DNA of 39,860 bases, taken from the NCBI GenBank assembly GCA_020060625.1, contig JAGUZU010000011.1, positions 1 through 39,860 on the forward strand, given 5' to 3'. This stretch comes from Anaerolineales bacterium. GTDB lineage: Bacteria > Chloroflexota > Anaerolineae > Anaerolineales > Villigracilaceae. Positions 1-8,574 of the stretch are shown here, in pieces. Each line of letters opens with the position of its first letter. The first letter of the stretch is position 1. The position numbers and the translations under genes were made by a program. The notes under the pieces are model-generated. The model was not told the origin of the DNA. It saw only the letters and a program-made list of their open reading frames with translations, and did no database searches.

Positions 1-567
1 ATACCAATCAAAGATTTTCCTGACCCAGCTCGCTTCTTCTTCGACAATGTGGATATTTTCACCTACACGAATATACCCATAGCGATCTTGCCCGGTATTT
101 GCTTTACCCGCTTTCAGTCGAGCTTTGACACCCATCCCCAATCGCTCTTTCATTCCATCCAGTTCCATCTGAGCTGCCCAGGCATGGACCGGAGCGATCT
201 TGGAATCAAAATTTTCTTTTGCCAGTAGGATTTCGATCTGATAGTCCTGGACGGTTTCCAAGACCATCAACATGGAGCGCAATCCTCGGTACAGCCTGTC
301 CTCCCGCCAGGCGAGAATGACATCGAATTCGTCTTTGGCGGCATCGTTGAGCATTGCTAACAAACCGGGTCGATCTGAGCGGCTACCCGATGGTTCGACC
401 AGTTTATTGCCAGCGCGATATTTTTCCACATCGCGATAAACACGCACTACTTGCAATCCCATTTCTTCTGCCAGACGGCGACAATCTGTTTCCTGCTCAA
501 TTGGGCTGGAATTTGCCCCTTGCGATTCTGAAGAGGTGCGGATGTAGATCACTGCTCTGCGAGACAT
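1..567 (-). CDS. Serine recombinase (resolvase/invertase family), 3' end cut by the window edge
   Basis: Reading the minus strand from an ATG at 565-567 gives 189 codons with no stop before the window edge, so the C-terminus is missing. The protein starts MSRRAVIYIRTSSESQ, the beta-1 strand and catalytic-serine region of serine recombinases (YxRxS), followed by PIEQETDCRRLAEEMG, a RPGLLAMLNDA segment and DVILAWREDRLYRG, which matches the conserved D-x-L-R motif of the catalytic domain. The visible part covers the resolvase domain (about residues 5-150) and the start of the recombinase domain. Such enzymes excise, integrate or invert DNA; large ones belong to phages, ICEs or transposons. The neighbourhood (decayed genes, direct repeats) fits an accessory region. 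The family call is secure; the element it belongs to cannot be seen. Confidence 0.85.
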   Translation of the reverse strand, partial: MSRRAVIYIRTSSESQGANSSPIEQETDCRRLAEEMGLQVVRVYRDVEKYRAGNKLVEPSGSRSDRPGLLAMLNDAAKDEFDVILAWREDRLYRGLRSMLMVLETVQDYQIEILLAKENFDSKIAPVHAWAAQMELDGMKERLGMGVKARLKAGKANTGQDRYGYIRVGENIHIVEEEASWVRKIFDWY

Positions 568-735
568 TTCAATTCCTTCAAAAAGAAAATATGGAACTAC
601 CAGTTCAACTATATCGAAAATAATAAATGGGTGGTACCAAAGTGTCGCTAAGAAATTCCCGAGCGTTGCCGCGATGAATCCATGTGTTCAAGGGTACTAC
701 GGCGATCCCACTAAACTCTCTATTCAAAGTCTTCA

Positions 736-764
736 TTGACACCGAAAACTTCTTGAGTTATTAT
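736..764 (+). promoter_or_regulatory. Sigma-70-type promoter giving a probably leaderless ATPase mRNA
   Basis: TTGACA (736-741) and TATTAT (759-764) are separated by exactly 17 bp. The -10 box ends six bases before the ATG at 771, so transcription would start at or within a base or two of the start codon. No Shine-Dalgarno sequence precedes that ATG. The box lies inside the longer reading frame that could begin with GTG at 684, which argues against that longer start. Confidence 0.6.
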
Positions 765-770
765 TTCAAC

Positions 771-2060
771 ATGAGTGAAAACATATGGAAATCCAGATGG
801 ACCAAGGATCAAATCAAATCCATGTTGTTGGAGCAATTTGATTCCTTTTGGAGCCTTGATTTGGGAATCGTACGCACGCAACTCGCGGGAGTGGAGCAGG
901 CAAGCAGGGTTCCCCATGCTGTAATCATCTCCGGGTTACGTCGGGCAGGGAAGTCGACACTATTGTTACAATTGGCTCATCGGTTAGGGCGGGAACAATT
1001 CTACTATCTCAATTTTGAGGATGATCGCTTTTTAGGCTTTTGTGCAGAAGATGCCAACGATCTTTACCAGACACTGATCGAAGTTTTTGGTGAACGCAAA
1101 ATTTTCATTATTGATGAAATCCAGAATATTGATGGTTGGGAACATTTTGTTCGCCGCTTTATGGATATGGGGTTTAAGTTTTATATTACAGGATCAAACG
1201 CCTCCCTGCTCAGCCGGGAGCTGGGAACGCGTCTTACCGGCCGGTACGTCCCGATCGAGCTGTTTCCGTTTTCTTTCAAGGAGTTCTTGCTGTTTCGTGC
1301 AGAATCCTTGCCTGACCTGGACCGTATGACAACCGTGGACCATGCCCGCTTGCAAAATTCCCTTCAATCCTATTTGCAATTCGGCGGCATTCCAGATGCG
1401 CTAAAATATCCAGAACTCCCCCTCTTGCGTACACTCTATGATGATGTTTTATACCGAGATATTGCAACACGTTACCGGCTTGAAGCGGTGACAGCCATCA
1501 AAGAACTGGCTTTCTTTCTGATGAGCAATCCCGCCAATCTGATATCGTTTAATAAACTCAAAGACCAGTTTCGGGTTGGTAGCGTAAACACAATCAAAAA
1601 TTATATTGGTTACATGGAGAACAGTTGGCTGCTCTTTACGTTGAATGTCTATGATTACTCAGTGAAGCGCCAACAGATCGCGCCCAAGAAGATATATGGG
1701 ATCGATACCGGTTTGATCAACACCATCGGGTTTGGTTTTTCACCAAACACCGGAAAACTCCTCGAAAACCTTGTTTTTTTGGCACTCAGGCGAAAAACAA
1801 AGGAGATCCATTATTTCTCCTCACCAGGCGGGTATGAGGTGGATTTCTATTTGCCCGAGCAGCGTCAGCTTATTCAGGTTGCCGGGAACTTGGCTCAATC
1901 TACAACGCGGGATCGGGAAGTACGCGCTCTTAAGGATGCTATCGGGACTGTAAAAGTACAAAGCGCCTTAATTCTGTCGGACTCCAACGAGGATTCATTC
2001 GAGATCGACGGCATCCCAGTGCAGATACGATCCACGGCAGAATGGCTGCTTGCAGAATAG
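771..2060 (+). CDS. AAA-type ATPase with DUF4143 C-terminal domain
   Basis: A 429-residue protein starting MSENIWKSRW. It has a Walker A motif GLRRAGKS (about residues 55-62) and a Walker B strand IFIIDE (111-116), followed by a sensor-like FYITGSNASLLSREL stretch and the TGRYVPIELFPFSFKEF motif typical of the AAA_14/DUF4143 ATPases. The C-terminal third (KIYGIDTGLIN, LLENLVFLALRRK, EVDFYLPE) resembles the DUF4143 nuclease-like fold with an E-V-D-F signature. The biological role of this widespread family is unknown; defence or toxin-like roles have been suggested. A longer frame opens with GTG at 684, but the promoter at 736-764 and family length favour 771. The gene stands alone in the accessory region. 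Family confidence is high, function unknown. Confidence 0.85.
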   Translation: MSENIWKSRWTKDQIKSMLLEQFDSFWSLDLGIVRTQLAGVEQASRVPHAVIISGLRRAGKSTLLLQLAHRLGREQFYYLNFEDDRFLGFCAEDANDLYQTLIEVFGERKIFIIDEIQNIDGWEHFVRRFMDMGFKFYITGSNASLLSRELGTRLTGRYVPIELFPFSFKEFLLFRAESLPDLDRMTTVDHARLQNSLQSYLQFGGIPDALKYPELPLLRTLYDDVLYRDIATRYRLEAVTAIKELAFFLMSNPANLISFNKLKDQFRVGSVNTIKNYIGYMENSWLLFTLNVYDYSVKRQQIAPKKIYGIDTGLINTIGFGFSPNTGKLLENLVFLALRRKTKEIHYFSSPGGYEVDFYLPEQRQLIQVAGNLAQSTTRDREVRALKDAIGTVKVQSALILSDSNEDSFEIDGIPVQIRSTAEWLLAE

Positions 2061-2239
2061 ATGAATCTGGCTAACTTCCCAAAATTTCATCTCACGCGAT
2101 AACAACTCATTGTAATTCTTCTCGCAGTGATGGATATGGGCTGTTTGCCGTGTTTATGAAGTATGTGTGAAAACGACTCCAGCAAACAACAAATCATTTT
2201 GCTATCGCACCTTGAGATTACAACACCACCAAAATTTGC

Positions 2240-2288
2240 CCAGCAGGGTACATATCTGGTATACGGGTATAAATTCAGGCCCGCCTGG
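2240..2288 (+). repeat. Structured repeat, copy A (direct repeat of 9072-9120)
   Basis: Positions 2246-2275 are identical over 30 bases to 9078-9107 (core includes CTGGTATACGGGTATAAAT). Left arm 2240-2248 and right arm 2280-2288 can pair at 7 of 9 positions around a 31-nt loop. The arms differ in sequence from those of copy B but remain complementary in both. It sits 180 bp downstream of the ATPase gene. The repeat is seen directly; that it forms a structured RNA or recombination site is inference. Confidence 0.7.
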
Positions 2289-2329
2289 ACTATACCCACC
2301 AAATAGAGAGCAAAACCCAAGAAATGAAC

Positions 2330-2354
2330 AAACACCCCACGTATAGGGGTGTTT
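2330..2354 (+). terminator. Hairpin with T-rich tail, probable intrinsic terminator
   Basis: AAACACCCC (2330-2338) and GGGGTGTTT (2346-2354) form a 9-bp perfect stem with a 7-nt loop, followed by T, CG and TTT. It lies after the ATPase gene and repeat copy A, with no gene until 2476, so it probably ends plus-strand transcription. The A-rich left side also allows function on the other strand. Confidence 0.5.
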
Positions 2355-2475
2355 TCGTTTAAAACATTCCCGTAAACAATCAATCAACTTTTGCTATTTA
2401 CCGACAGATTGTCTGATCCCAGAACCTGCCTGTTTTATACTGATCCTGTCAATTCATTACTTCAGGCAGGTTCCT

Positions 2476-2877
2476 ATGTAGAATCATTCGACCATCCTAG
2501 ATCAAACCACATGGGAAATCCATCTCAACTTTGAAAGACACTTCGCTCCTCCGCCAAACTCTCCCTCTTGGCTTGTTCAACTTCAGCAGCAAGGCTGGCA
2601 GCGGCAAGGAATTGTCCTATGGGATGCAGATACTCGCATCATTACCCATCCATATGCAGGTTATGCGCTTGAACTTCTTGACCACCTGCAAGGCAATGAT
2701 GTATGGAAGACCGAAGGCTTGGTCATCGGCTCACCAGCTTTCAAACTCTCCGCCAATCATGTGAGCACTCCATCTACAAAGATTGTAGGGAATTGGGTGC
2801 TGAAAACCCAAATAGAACTTGGCGCAGATCAAGCAATAATCCTTGTTGAACTCCTGAGCGCGCAGAGAGTTTGTTGA
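2476..2877 (+). pseudogene. Small unknown gene with a TAG stop directly after its ATG
   Basis: ATG at 2476-2478 is followed immediately by TAG (2479-2481), then 131 sense codons run without interruption to TGA at 2875-2877. The composition looks like real protein: SPSWLVQLQQQGWQRQG, IVLWDADTRIITHPYAG, YALELLDHLQ, VWKTEGLVIGSP. An AGGCAGG stretch lies at a suitable distance before the ATG. No other ATG, GTG or TTG in this frame occurs near the 5' end. A single base change (for instance CAG or AAG to TAG) would explain it. I do not recognise the family. Alternatives are a sequencing or assembly error, or a non-canonical start. The intact long frame suggests the loss is recent. Confidence 0.6.
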
Positions 2878-2907
2878 AGCGCACTTCTCAACACAACGAT
2901 CTGAATT

Positions 2908-5436
2908 TCAATAAACAAAACGTGCAATAACTTCCCCCATTGTTTTTCCCTCCATTATCTTCTCGAGATCGACACTATCCATTTTTTGCGTAATGATCTC
3001 ACCCAGCTTCACCGCACGTTGTTTGGCAGAGTCTGTGCTGGCGGGATGACCTGTCGCAGGCAGGATCAACTCCGCCGCTTTTTCAAACTTGCCTTGCTGG
3101 ATCAAACATTCCGCCAGTTCGAGCGCGGCATCGATTGCCTGCGGCATGGCTTCCGCTTCGAGCGAGAGTTTCATGGCACGCTTGAGCAGGTCTTCTGCCT
3201 CCTCCCATGCTCCAGACGCGATGGCGACTTTTCCCAACTGAGTCAATGCCCAAGCAATATCCCAATGGGCGCCCAGGTCGGTGAACAAGCCCAGGCTTTT
3301 TTCGAGCATGGTCTTTGCGAGAGGCAGGTCGTTTTTTAGAAGAGCCAATCCTCCCAAGCGACCGAGTGCCGTGCCCATGCCCCAGCGATCATGGATCTGT
3401 GTGCCGAGCCGTAAACTTTCCTCAAGGTACGCCTGCGCATCGTCCAACCTGCCCAACTGGATCGCGATGGGACTGAGAAAATTCAACGCGAAAGCGATAA
3501 AACGCGAATTCCCCAGTTCGCGCCAAATGGACAAACCCGCCTGCATCCGCTCGTAGGCGTGGTCAAGATTCCCCTCCTGCCCGGCGATAAAACCCTGATC
3601 GAATTGACCGAGCGCCAGGAACCAGCGGTCGCTGTGTTCTTTTGCCAGTTCCACACCCTCATCCATCAACCGCCGCGCATACAAAAAATCGCCCATCAAT
3701 GAAACCACGATGCCGTTGAAAATCAGGGCAGGCGGTAAATATTTGGTTTCATTCATTCCCTGCAGAATCTCGATACCTTCTTCAAATGCCTTACGCGCCC
3801 GAATGTAATCGCCTGCGCGGAAAATCAACATGCCATGAAATGTCAATGCGCGTCCAAGATAAATCTGTGCATCTGTTTCCACTCGTAACACATCGATCAA
3901 TTCACGTGTCTGTTCGATGCCGTCGACAAGCCAGCCATGCACATCGTACAGCATCCACAAACTTTCGAGCGCGGCATCCATCAGCGCAAATCGTTTTTGC
4001 GACAATGCCCATTCCCACGCTCCGTTCAAATTTCCCAGCTCATCGAACAGCCTGCCCAACAGGATGGTCTTGTCCGCGCCGAATAGATCCGAACTGCTTC
4101 GATGCAGCAGACCGAGATAATGCTCGCTGTGCCGGTCACGTAAAGCGGATTCGTCTTTCAGATGATTCTTTGCATACTGGCGGATGATTTCATGCAGGTC
4201 GAATCGGCCGCCTGCGGAACGGCGCAGCAGCGATTTGGATTCCAGTTTCGACAGCACGCCTCTTCCCGCGCCGGTCACTGCCTCTGCCGCCTCGGGGTCG
4301 AAGCCACCCTGGAAGATGGTCAACCGGCTCAAGGCGGATTGTTCCGCTCCGGTGAGGCGCTTCCACGAATGCTCGAAGGCGGCGCGCAGACTGCGATGAC
4401 GTTCAGGGGTATCACGCAACGTTGACGAGAGAAAATCGAACCCGCGCTCAATCTCGTTTGCAATTTCCTCGCATGAAAGCACATTGACCCAAGCCGCAGC
4501 GAGTTCGATGGCGAGCGGCATCCCATCTACCCGCTGACAAATGCGGATGACAGCTTCGCGTTCCGATCCAACCAGTTGCAGGTCAGGGCGGATGCGATGG
4601 GCGTGAAGTTCGAAGAGTTGCAGGGCGCTGTAAACGGCTTTGCCTTCGTCCGCCTGAGGCGGAACGGTCAAACCACCGAGTTCAAACGTCCATTCGCCTT
4701 GCAGGTTGAGCCGTTCACGTGAGGTGACGAGTAGTTTCAAGTGCGGCAGTTTTTGCAGCAGTTCGGAAAGCAGCGGCGCGCCTTCGATGAGATGCTCGAA
4801 GTTATCCAGAACCAGCAGTGCTTTTTTATCGCGCAGGTAATCGATCAAGCGCGTTTTGAGTTCCTCTGCACTGGCAGATGGAATATTGAGCGTGGCTGCG
4901 ATGGCGGGCAGGATCGACTCTGCGGTCTGGAAGGCGGTGAGTTGGATGAAGTAGACCCGCTGATCGAAGGTTGCCAGATGCAAGTTGGCAGCTTCCATTG
5001 CCAGGCGCGTCTTGCCGATGCCGCCTGGTCCGAGGATGGTGATCAGGCGCTGGCGCGGGTCGGTCAACATGCGGGCGAGGGAGTCGCTCTCTTGCTGGCG
5101 GCCGATGAACGGGGTGGCGGAAGCGGGAATGTTCGAGGCGGGAGAAAGGGATTCAGTAACGGCGACCAGTTTCCCGGTCGGGGCTGATGCGTTGCCCAGA
5201 CGCCGGAGATTGCCCTCGCCACGTGCCGTCTGGAGGAAGAGAGTCCGCTCTTCGGGCGGGACTTCCAAATGAAGCGCGAGCAGTTCGGCGATCTGACGCG
5301 AGGGGCGGCGCTCGTCCTTCTCGATCTTACGGATGGCTGAGAGCGAACAACCGATGCGTTCGGCGAGCGCCTCCTGCGTGAGGTCGAGCTGTTTACGGCG
5401 CGCCTTGATCCACATTCCGAACGTATCCGTGTTCAT
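2908..5436 (-). CDS. XRE-type HTH / NB-ARC ATPase / TPR signal-transduction regulator
   Basis: An 842-residue protein. Residues about 5-60 form a Cro/C1-type helix-turn-helix (LTQEALAERIGCSLSAIRKI). A STAND-class NTPase follows: Walker A GPGGIGKT (about 136-143), hhhhD Walker B ALLVLDNFEH, an LVTSRERL sensor and the GMPLAIELAAAW (GLPL-like) motif. The C-terminal half consists of tetratricopeptide-like helical repeats (GDYIRARKAFEEG, GNLDHAYERM, GRLDDAQAYLEES). This is the AfsR/MalT-like architecture: the TPR part senses a ligand or partner, the ATPase acts as a switch and the HTH binds DNA. The TTG seven codons upstream is a possible start, but ATG at 5436 begins right before the HTH. It is divergent from the cupin gene 106 bp away and may control it; that is inference. 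Confidence 0.88.
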   Translation of the reverse strand: MNTDTFGMWIKARRKQLDLTQEALAERIGCSLSAIRKIEKDERRPSRQIAELLALHLEVPPEERTLFLQTARGEGNLRRLGNASAPTGKLVAVTESLSPASNIPASATPFIGRQQESDSLARMLTDPRQRLITILGPGGIGKTRLAMEAANLHLATFDQRVYFIQLTAFQTAESILPAIAATLNIPSASAEELKTRLIDYLRDKKALLVLDNFEHLIEGAPLLSELLQKLPHLKLLVTSRERLNLQGEWTFELGGLTVPPQADEGKAVYSALQLFELHAHRIRPDLQLVGSEREAVIRICQRVDGMPLAIELAAAWVNVLSCEEIANEIERGFDFLSSTLRDTPERHRSLRAAFEHSWKRLTGAEQSALSRLTIFQGGFDPEAAEAVTGAGRGVLSKLESKSLLRRSAGGRFDLHEIIRQYAKNHLKDESALRDRHSEHYLGLLHRSSSDLFGADKTILLGRLFDELGNLNGAWEWALSQKRFALMDAALESLWMLYDVHGWLVDGIEQTRELIDVLRVETDAQIYLGRALTFHGMLIFRAGDYIRARKAFEEGIEILQGMNETKYLPPALIFNGIVVSLMGDFLYARRLMDEGVELAKEHSDRWFLALGQFDQGFIAGQEGNLDHAYERMQAGLSIWRELGNSRFIAFALNFLSPIAIQLGRLDDAQAYLEESLRLGTQIHDRWGMGTALGRLGGLALLKNDLPLAKTMLEKSLGLFTDLGAHWDIAWALTQLGKVAIASGAWEEAEDLLKRAMKLSLEAEAMPQAIDAALELAECLIQQGKFEKAAELILPATGHPASTDSAKQRAVKLGEIITQKMDSVDLEKIMEGKTMGEVIARFVY

Positions 5437-5542
5437 CGGCGGGATTGTATCACCCAATTGTGTCGCTTTTTGTGTTACCTGCCGCCACCCGGGTTGGATC
5501 TGCAGCTCGTATCATGCGGACATTCTTCAAAAGGAGACGAAC

Positions 5543-6019
5543 ATGATCAACCAAACTCAACTTCAACCGCGCTTGCTCAAACCTGGTGCGGGACCGATGC
5601 TCTCGTTTTTAGGCGTGAATTTGTCTTTCAAGGTGGAAAGCGCTGACACAGCCGGGGCGTGGGCTTTGCTGGAATACATTGCGCCGCCCCTCTTTGCAGG
5701 ACCGCCATTACATTGGCATAAGGTGACCAATGAAGCCTTCTATGTTTTAGAGGGCATCATGACCTTTCGCATGGGCGAGGAGGTCTTCAAAGGCACACCC
5801 GGGGCGATGGTCTATATTCCAACAGGCGTTCTGCACACATTTTCGAACCAGGAGGAAGCGCCCGCCCGCTTTCTGACCTTTCTTTACCCCGGCGGTTTCG
5901 AGGAGTACTTCAAGGAACTGGCGGCGCTGGCGCAATCGGAGCCGAGTTGGCCTCCCAGGGAGTTGAGCAAGCTGCAAATGTTGTATGCAAAGTATGACAA
6001 TTTTTTCCCAGAGAAATGA
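5543..6019 (+). CDS. Cupin-domain protein
   Basis: A 158-residue single-domain cupin. The first cupin motif is visible as PPLHWHKVTNEAFYVLEGIMTFRMG, which gives the usual two His, Glu and later His (GVLHTFSN) metal ligands. AAAGGAG lies 7 bases before the ATG at 5543, which decides the start over longer upstream frames. Cupins of this type are quercetinase-like dioxygenases or small-molecule-binding proteins, and the substrate cannot be told from sequence. Its TGA overlaps a possible ATG of the next gene, and both probably share a transcript. The divergent neighbour is the HTH/NB-ARC regulator. Confidence 0.85.
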   Translation: MINQTQLQPRLLKPGAGPMLSFLGVNLSFKVESADTAGAWALLEYIAPPLFAGPPLHWHKVTNEAFYVLEGIMTFRMGEEVFKGTPGAMVYIPTGVLHTFSNQEEAPARFLTFLYPGGFEEYFKELAALAQSEPSWPPRELSKLQMLYAKYDNFFPEK

Positions 6020-6042
6020 AATCTATCAATTGGAGATCAAGC

Positions 6043-6987
6043 ATGAAAACAATGAAAAATCTATTTTGGAACGCCGATGAAAACCGCTTACGGGCAGGCT
6101 GGCGATTGTTGATCCATCTCATCGTTTTCCTGTTCTTTACTGTGGGTCAGGATGCCCTGAATTTAACGTATGGAGCGCTGCCCGCAGCCGGGGTAATCAT
6201 CAACCTGCTTTACCTTGCGAGTGGTCTCGGTTCGACCTGGCTGATCGCGCGCTTCATAGACCGTCGGTCATTTTCCGATTTTGGCTTCCATTTCGATCGG
6301 AAGTGGTGGCTGGACCTTGGTTTTGGATTGGCTCTGGGCGGTTTAATGATGACCGGCATCTTTCTTACGATGAAAACCCTGGGCTGGCTTGTCATCACCG
6401 GACCTGCCAGCACCAACTACGATGTGCCCATTGTCCTGGCATTTCTCCTGCGGGTCGTCAAGCATTTTGTGGTGTCGATCAATGAGGAGCTGGCGTTTCG
6501 CGGGTACCAACTAAAAAATCTTTCTGAAGGATTCTCGTACAAACGGGTGGGTCCGCGCGGCGCGATCCTGCTTACCTTTCTCGCATCTTCCATCTTGTTC
6601 GGGATGATGCATCTAGCCAATGGGAATGCGACCGTTTTCAGCACGCTCACCACGATCTGCGCAGGGTTATTGTTCTGCCTCCCGTTCCTATTGACCGGGG
6701 AGATTGGTGTTCCGATCGGTTTTCACTTCACATGGAATCTGTTCCTTGCCACCGTGTACGGATTCGCCCTCAGCGGCGCCGCTCAGGGAACCCGTCTTAT
6801 CTCAATCCAAATCACGGGACCAGACGCCTGGACAGGCGGAGCCTATGGACCGGAGGTCGGACTTATCAGTCTCGTGTGGGCGCTTGCGGGTTGCGGCTTG
6901 ATCTTCCTGTGGAACAGATGGTTGCGCGGACGTGTTGAACTGCATCTTAAATTGGCAACGTACTCACCACCCAAGGACAGCCTGTGA
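6043..6987 (+). CDS. CPBP-family intramembrane glutamic endopeptidase
   Basis: A 314-residue polytopic membrane protein. The three CPBP (Abi) signatures are present: NEELAFRGYQ (EExxxR, about residues 148-153), FGMMHLANG (FxxxH, His about 190) and GFHFTWN (HxxxN, about 228-232). Several hydrophobic segments precede and separate them. These enzymes cut membrane-embedded substrates such as CAAX-type peptides; bacterial roles include bacteriocin self-immunity. TGGAG at 6031-6035 precedes the ATG at 6043. An in-frame ATG at 6016 would overlap the cupin stop but has no ribosome-binding site. The active site looks intact. Confidence 0.88.
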   Translation: MKTMKNLFWNADENRLRAGWRLLIHLIVFLFFTVGQDALNLTYGALPAAGVIINLLYLASGLGSTWLIARFIDRRSFSDFGFHFDRKWWLDLGFGLALGGLMMTGIFLTMKTLGWLVITGPASTNYDVPIVLAFLLRVVKHFVVSINEELAFRGYQLKNLSEGFSYKRVGPRGAILLTFLASSILFGMMHLANGNATVFSTLTTICAGLLFCLPFLLTGEIGVPIGFHFTWNLFLATVYGFALSGAAQGTRLISIQITGPDAWTGGAYGPEVGLISLVWALAGCGLIFLWNRWLRGRVELHLKLATYSPPKDSL

Positions 6988-7219
6988 GCAGTGTTTCCAC
7001 ATCGAATCCACCGCGCTTGATTCATACGATGTTTGGATTTTCCACCTGCAAGTCCTGCGTAGAGAGTACCTTCAAGAGTCTACTGATTCTTGCGGCTGGC
7101 AATGCAGAGGTGCGCTCCGACAAGAACACAGAAGAAGCGATTGACCGGCTCGGCAGGGAACAAAGACTGCGCAATATCGTCAAACCGCATGTTTGTTTGC
7201 CAATCAAAAAGGATCTTTT
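6988..7219. other. 232-bp gap with no recognisable gene
   Basis: Open frames exist on both strands, including one from about 6984 on the plus strand with a CKSC motif, but none resembles a known family and codon use is irregular. It may hold the worn-down remains of a gene. AAAAGGA just before 7220 is the ribosome-binding site of the next reading frame. Confidence 0.3.
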
Positions 7220-7702
7220 ATGGAAACCCAAAACACCTGCCAAAAACTCATTGCCCTGCTGGATCAAGCGAACGCCCGCTACCGTATAGTGGAACACGCT
7301 CCTGAAGGCCGAACCGAACTCGTGAGTCAGATGCGCGGCAACCTGTTGTCGTAAGCCGTCAAATTGCTGGTAGTGTTGGTCAAAATTGGCAAAAAGGAGA
7401 GCCGCTACTTCCTGGTCAACATCTCCGGCGACCGCCGCGCCAACCTGGACGCCGTCAAAGCCCTGTGCGGAGGCACGCATGTCATGTTTTCGCCCGCTGA
7501 AAAAGCCTGCGAACTGACTGGTTGTGAAATGGGCGCGGTGCCACCATTTACGTTCGATTCCAGCCTGACACTGGTGCTCGACCTCGCCCTGCTCGAACAC
7601 GAAGAACTGGTCTTCAACGCCGGGCGGCTCGACCGCTCGATTTTCATCCACAAGGATGATTACCTCAAAGTTGCCAGCCCCATGCTGGCGCAGGTCTCAT
7701 AA
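7220..7702 (+). pseudogene. YbaK/EbsC-family aminoacyl-tRNA deacylase, interrupted by one TAA
   Basis: From ATG 7220 the frame encodes a YbaK-like protein: CQKLIALLDQANARYRIVEH, HAPEGRTELVSQMRGN, then TAA at 7352-7354, then without frame change AVKLLVVLVKIGKKESRYFL, VNISGDRRANLDAV, FSPAEKACELTGCEMGAV, and an HEELVFNAGRLDRS segment near the end. Intact relatives carry a residue (often Gln) at the stop position, so CAA to TAA is the simplest lesion. A total of 160 codons matches the family. These proteins hydrolyse mischarged tRNA in trans. A shorter product could restart at TTG 7364, but would lack the N-terminal part of the fold. An assembly error is the alternative. Confidence 0.75.
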
Positions 7703-7719
7703 CACAAGAAAGGAAAACC

Positions 7720-8574
7720 TTGAAACAACTCTCTCCACAATCGCGCATCGCCATCTACCTTATATTCCTGCTGCTGGCAACCATCGCTGCCAACGTCATT
7801 GCCGCCCGGCTGACAGATTCGCCCGTTGCCGGGTTGATTCTGATGACCAGCCCGGCACTGGCAGCTCTGCTGGCAAGCCTGGTTACCCGCCACTCGTTGA
7901 TAGACATTGGCTGGCGCGTGACACCGATCAAGTGGCTGGGGCTGGGCTGGATTCTGCCCATTTTGTATGCCATGCCTGCTTATGCCGTCCTATGGCTGAC
8001 GGGACTGGGCGGCGTTCCCAATCCAACCTTTCTGGAACGCGCCCGCTTCACGCTGAATATGCCCGATGTGCCGACACACCTGCTCATCCCCGCCGCGTTT
8101 TTCTACATTACCATCATCAACCTGCTTCCGTCCATGCTGTTGAGTCTGGGTGAAGAAATCGGCTGGCGCGGCTTTCTCGTTCCCGAACTGACAAAGTGGC
8201 TGGGTGTGCGCAACGCCGCCTGGCTGAGCGGAGTAATATGGGCAGCCTGGCATTTTCCGGGTATCCTTTCTGGCGAGTATGGCGCACAAGGCACTCCGCT
8301 GGCATACAGGCTGGTCTGCTTTACCCTGATGGTGTTTGCCAGTGGAATGGTCATGGCGTGGCTGCGGATGAAATCAGGCAGCATCATCCCGGTTGCCATC
8401 ATGCACGCCACACACAACGGCGTCATTCAAACCTTTTTAGAACGCATCACCTATAACACCGGTCACACCGCTTACTTCACCGGCGAATTTGGCGTGGCAT
8501 TGTTGCCCATTTTGCTGCTCATGGCGTGGGTTGTCTGGAAGCAAATGGCAAAAATGGAATCGCAAGTAGCATGA
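7720..8574 (+). CDS. CPBP-family intramembrane metalloprotease (second copy)
   Basis: A 284-residue membrane protein starting with TTG at 7720 behind AAGAAAGGA. Signatures: GEEIGWRGFLVP (EExxxR at about 145-150), WAAWHFPG (His about 178) and IMHATHNG (His 229/232, Asn 233). Around eight hydrophobic segments are visible. It is clearly distinct from the CPBP protein at 6043-6987 (different spacing and motif context), so it is not a recent duplicate. Its stop overlaps the ATG of the next gene by four bases (ATGA), indicating translational coupling. The family cleaves peptides inside the membrane; the substrate is unknown. Confidence 0.88.
   Translation: MKQLSPQSRIAIYLIFLLLATIAANVIAARLTDSPVAGLILMTSPALAALLASLVTRHSLIDIGWRVTPIKWLGLGWILPILYAMPAYAVLWLTGLGGVPNPTFLERARFTLNMPDVPTHLLIPAAFFYITIINLLPSMLLSLGEEIGWRGFLVPELTKWLGVRNAAWLSGVIWAAWHFPGILSGEYGAQGTPLAYRLVCFTLMVFASGMVMAWLRMKSGSIIPVAIMHATHNGVIQTFLERITYNTGHTAYFTGEFGVALLPILLLMAWVVWKQMAKMESQVA

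Noticed and set aside
684-770. GTG start extending the ATPase by 29 residues
   Set aside because: A strong promoter lies within this stretch and the extension has no ribosome-binding site.
7022-7651. 209-codon minus-strand frame over the YbaK-type pseudogene
   Set aside because: The sense strand encodes clear YbaK motifs; the antisense frame is Gln/His/Phe-rich without a family pattern.
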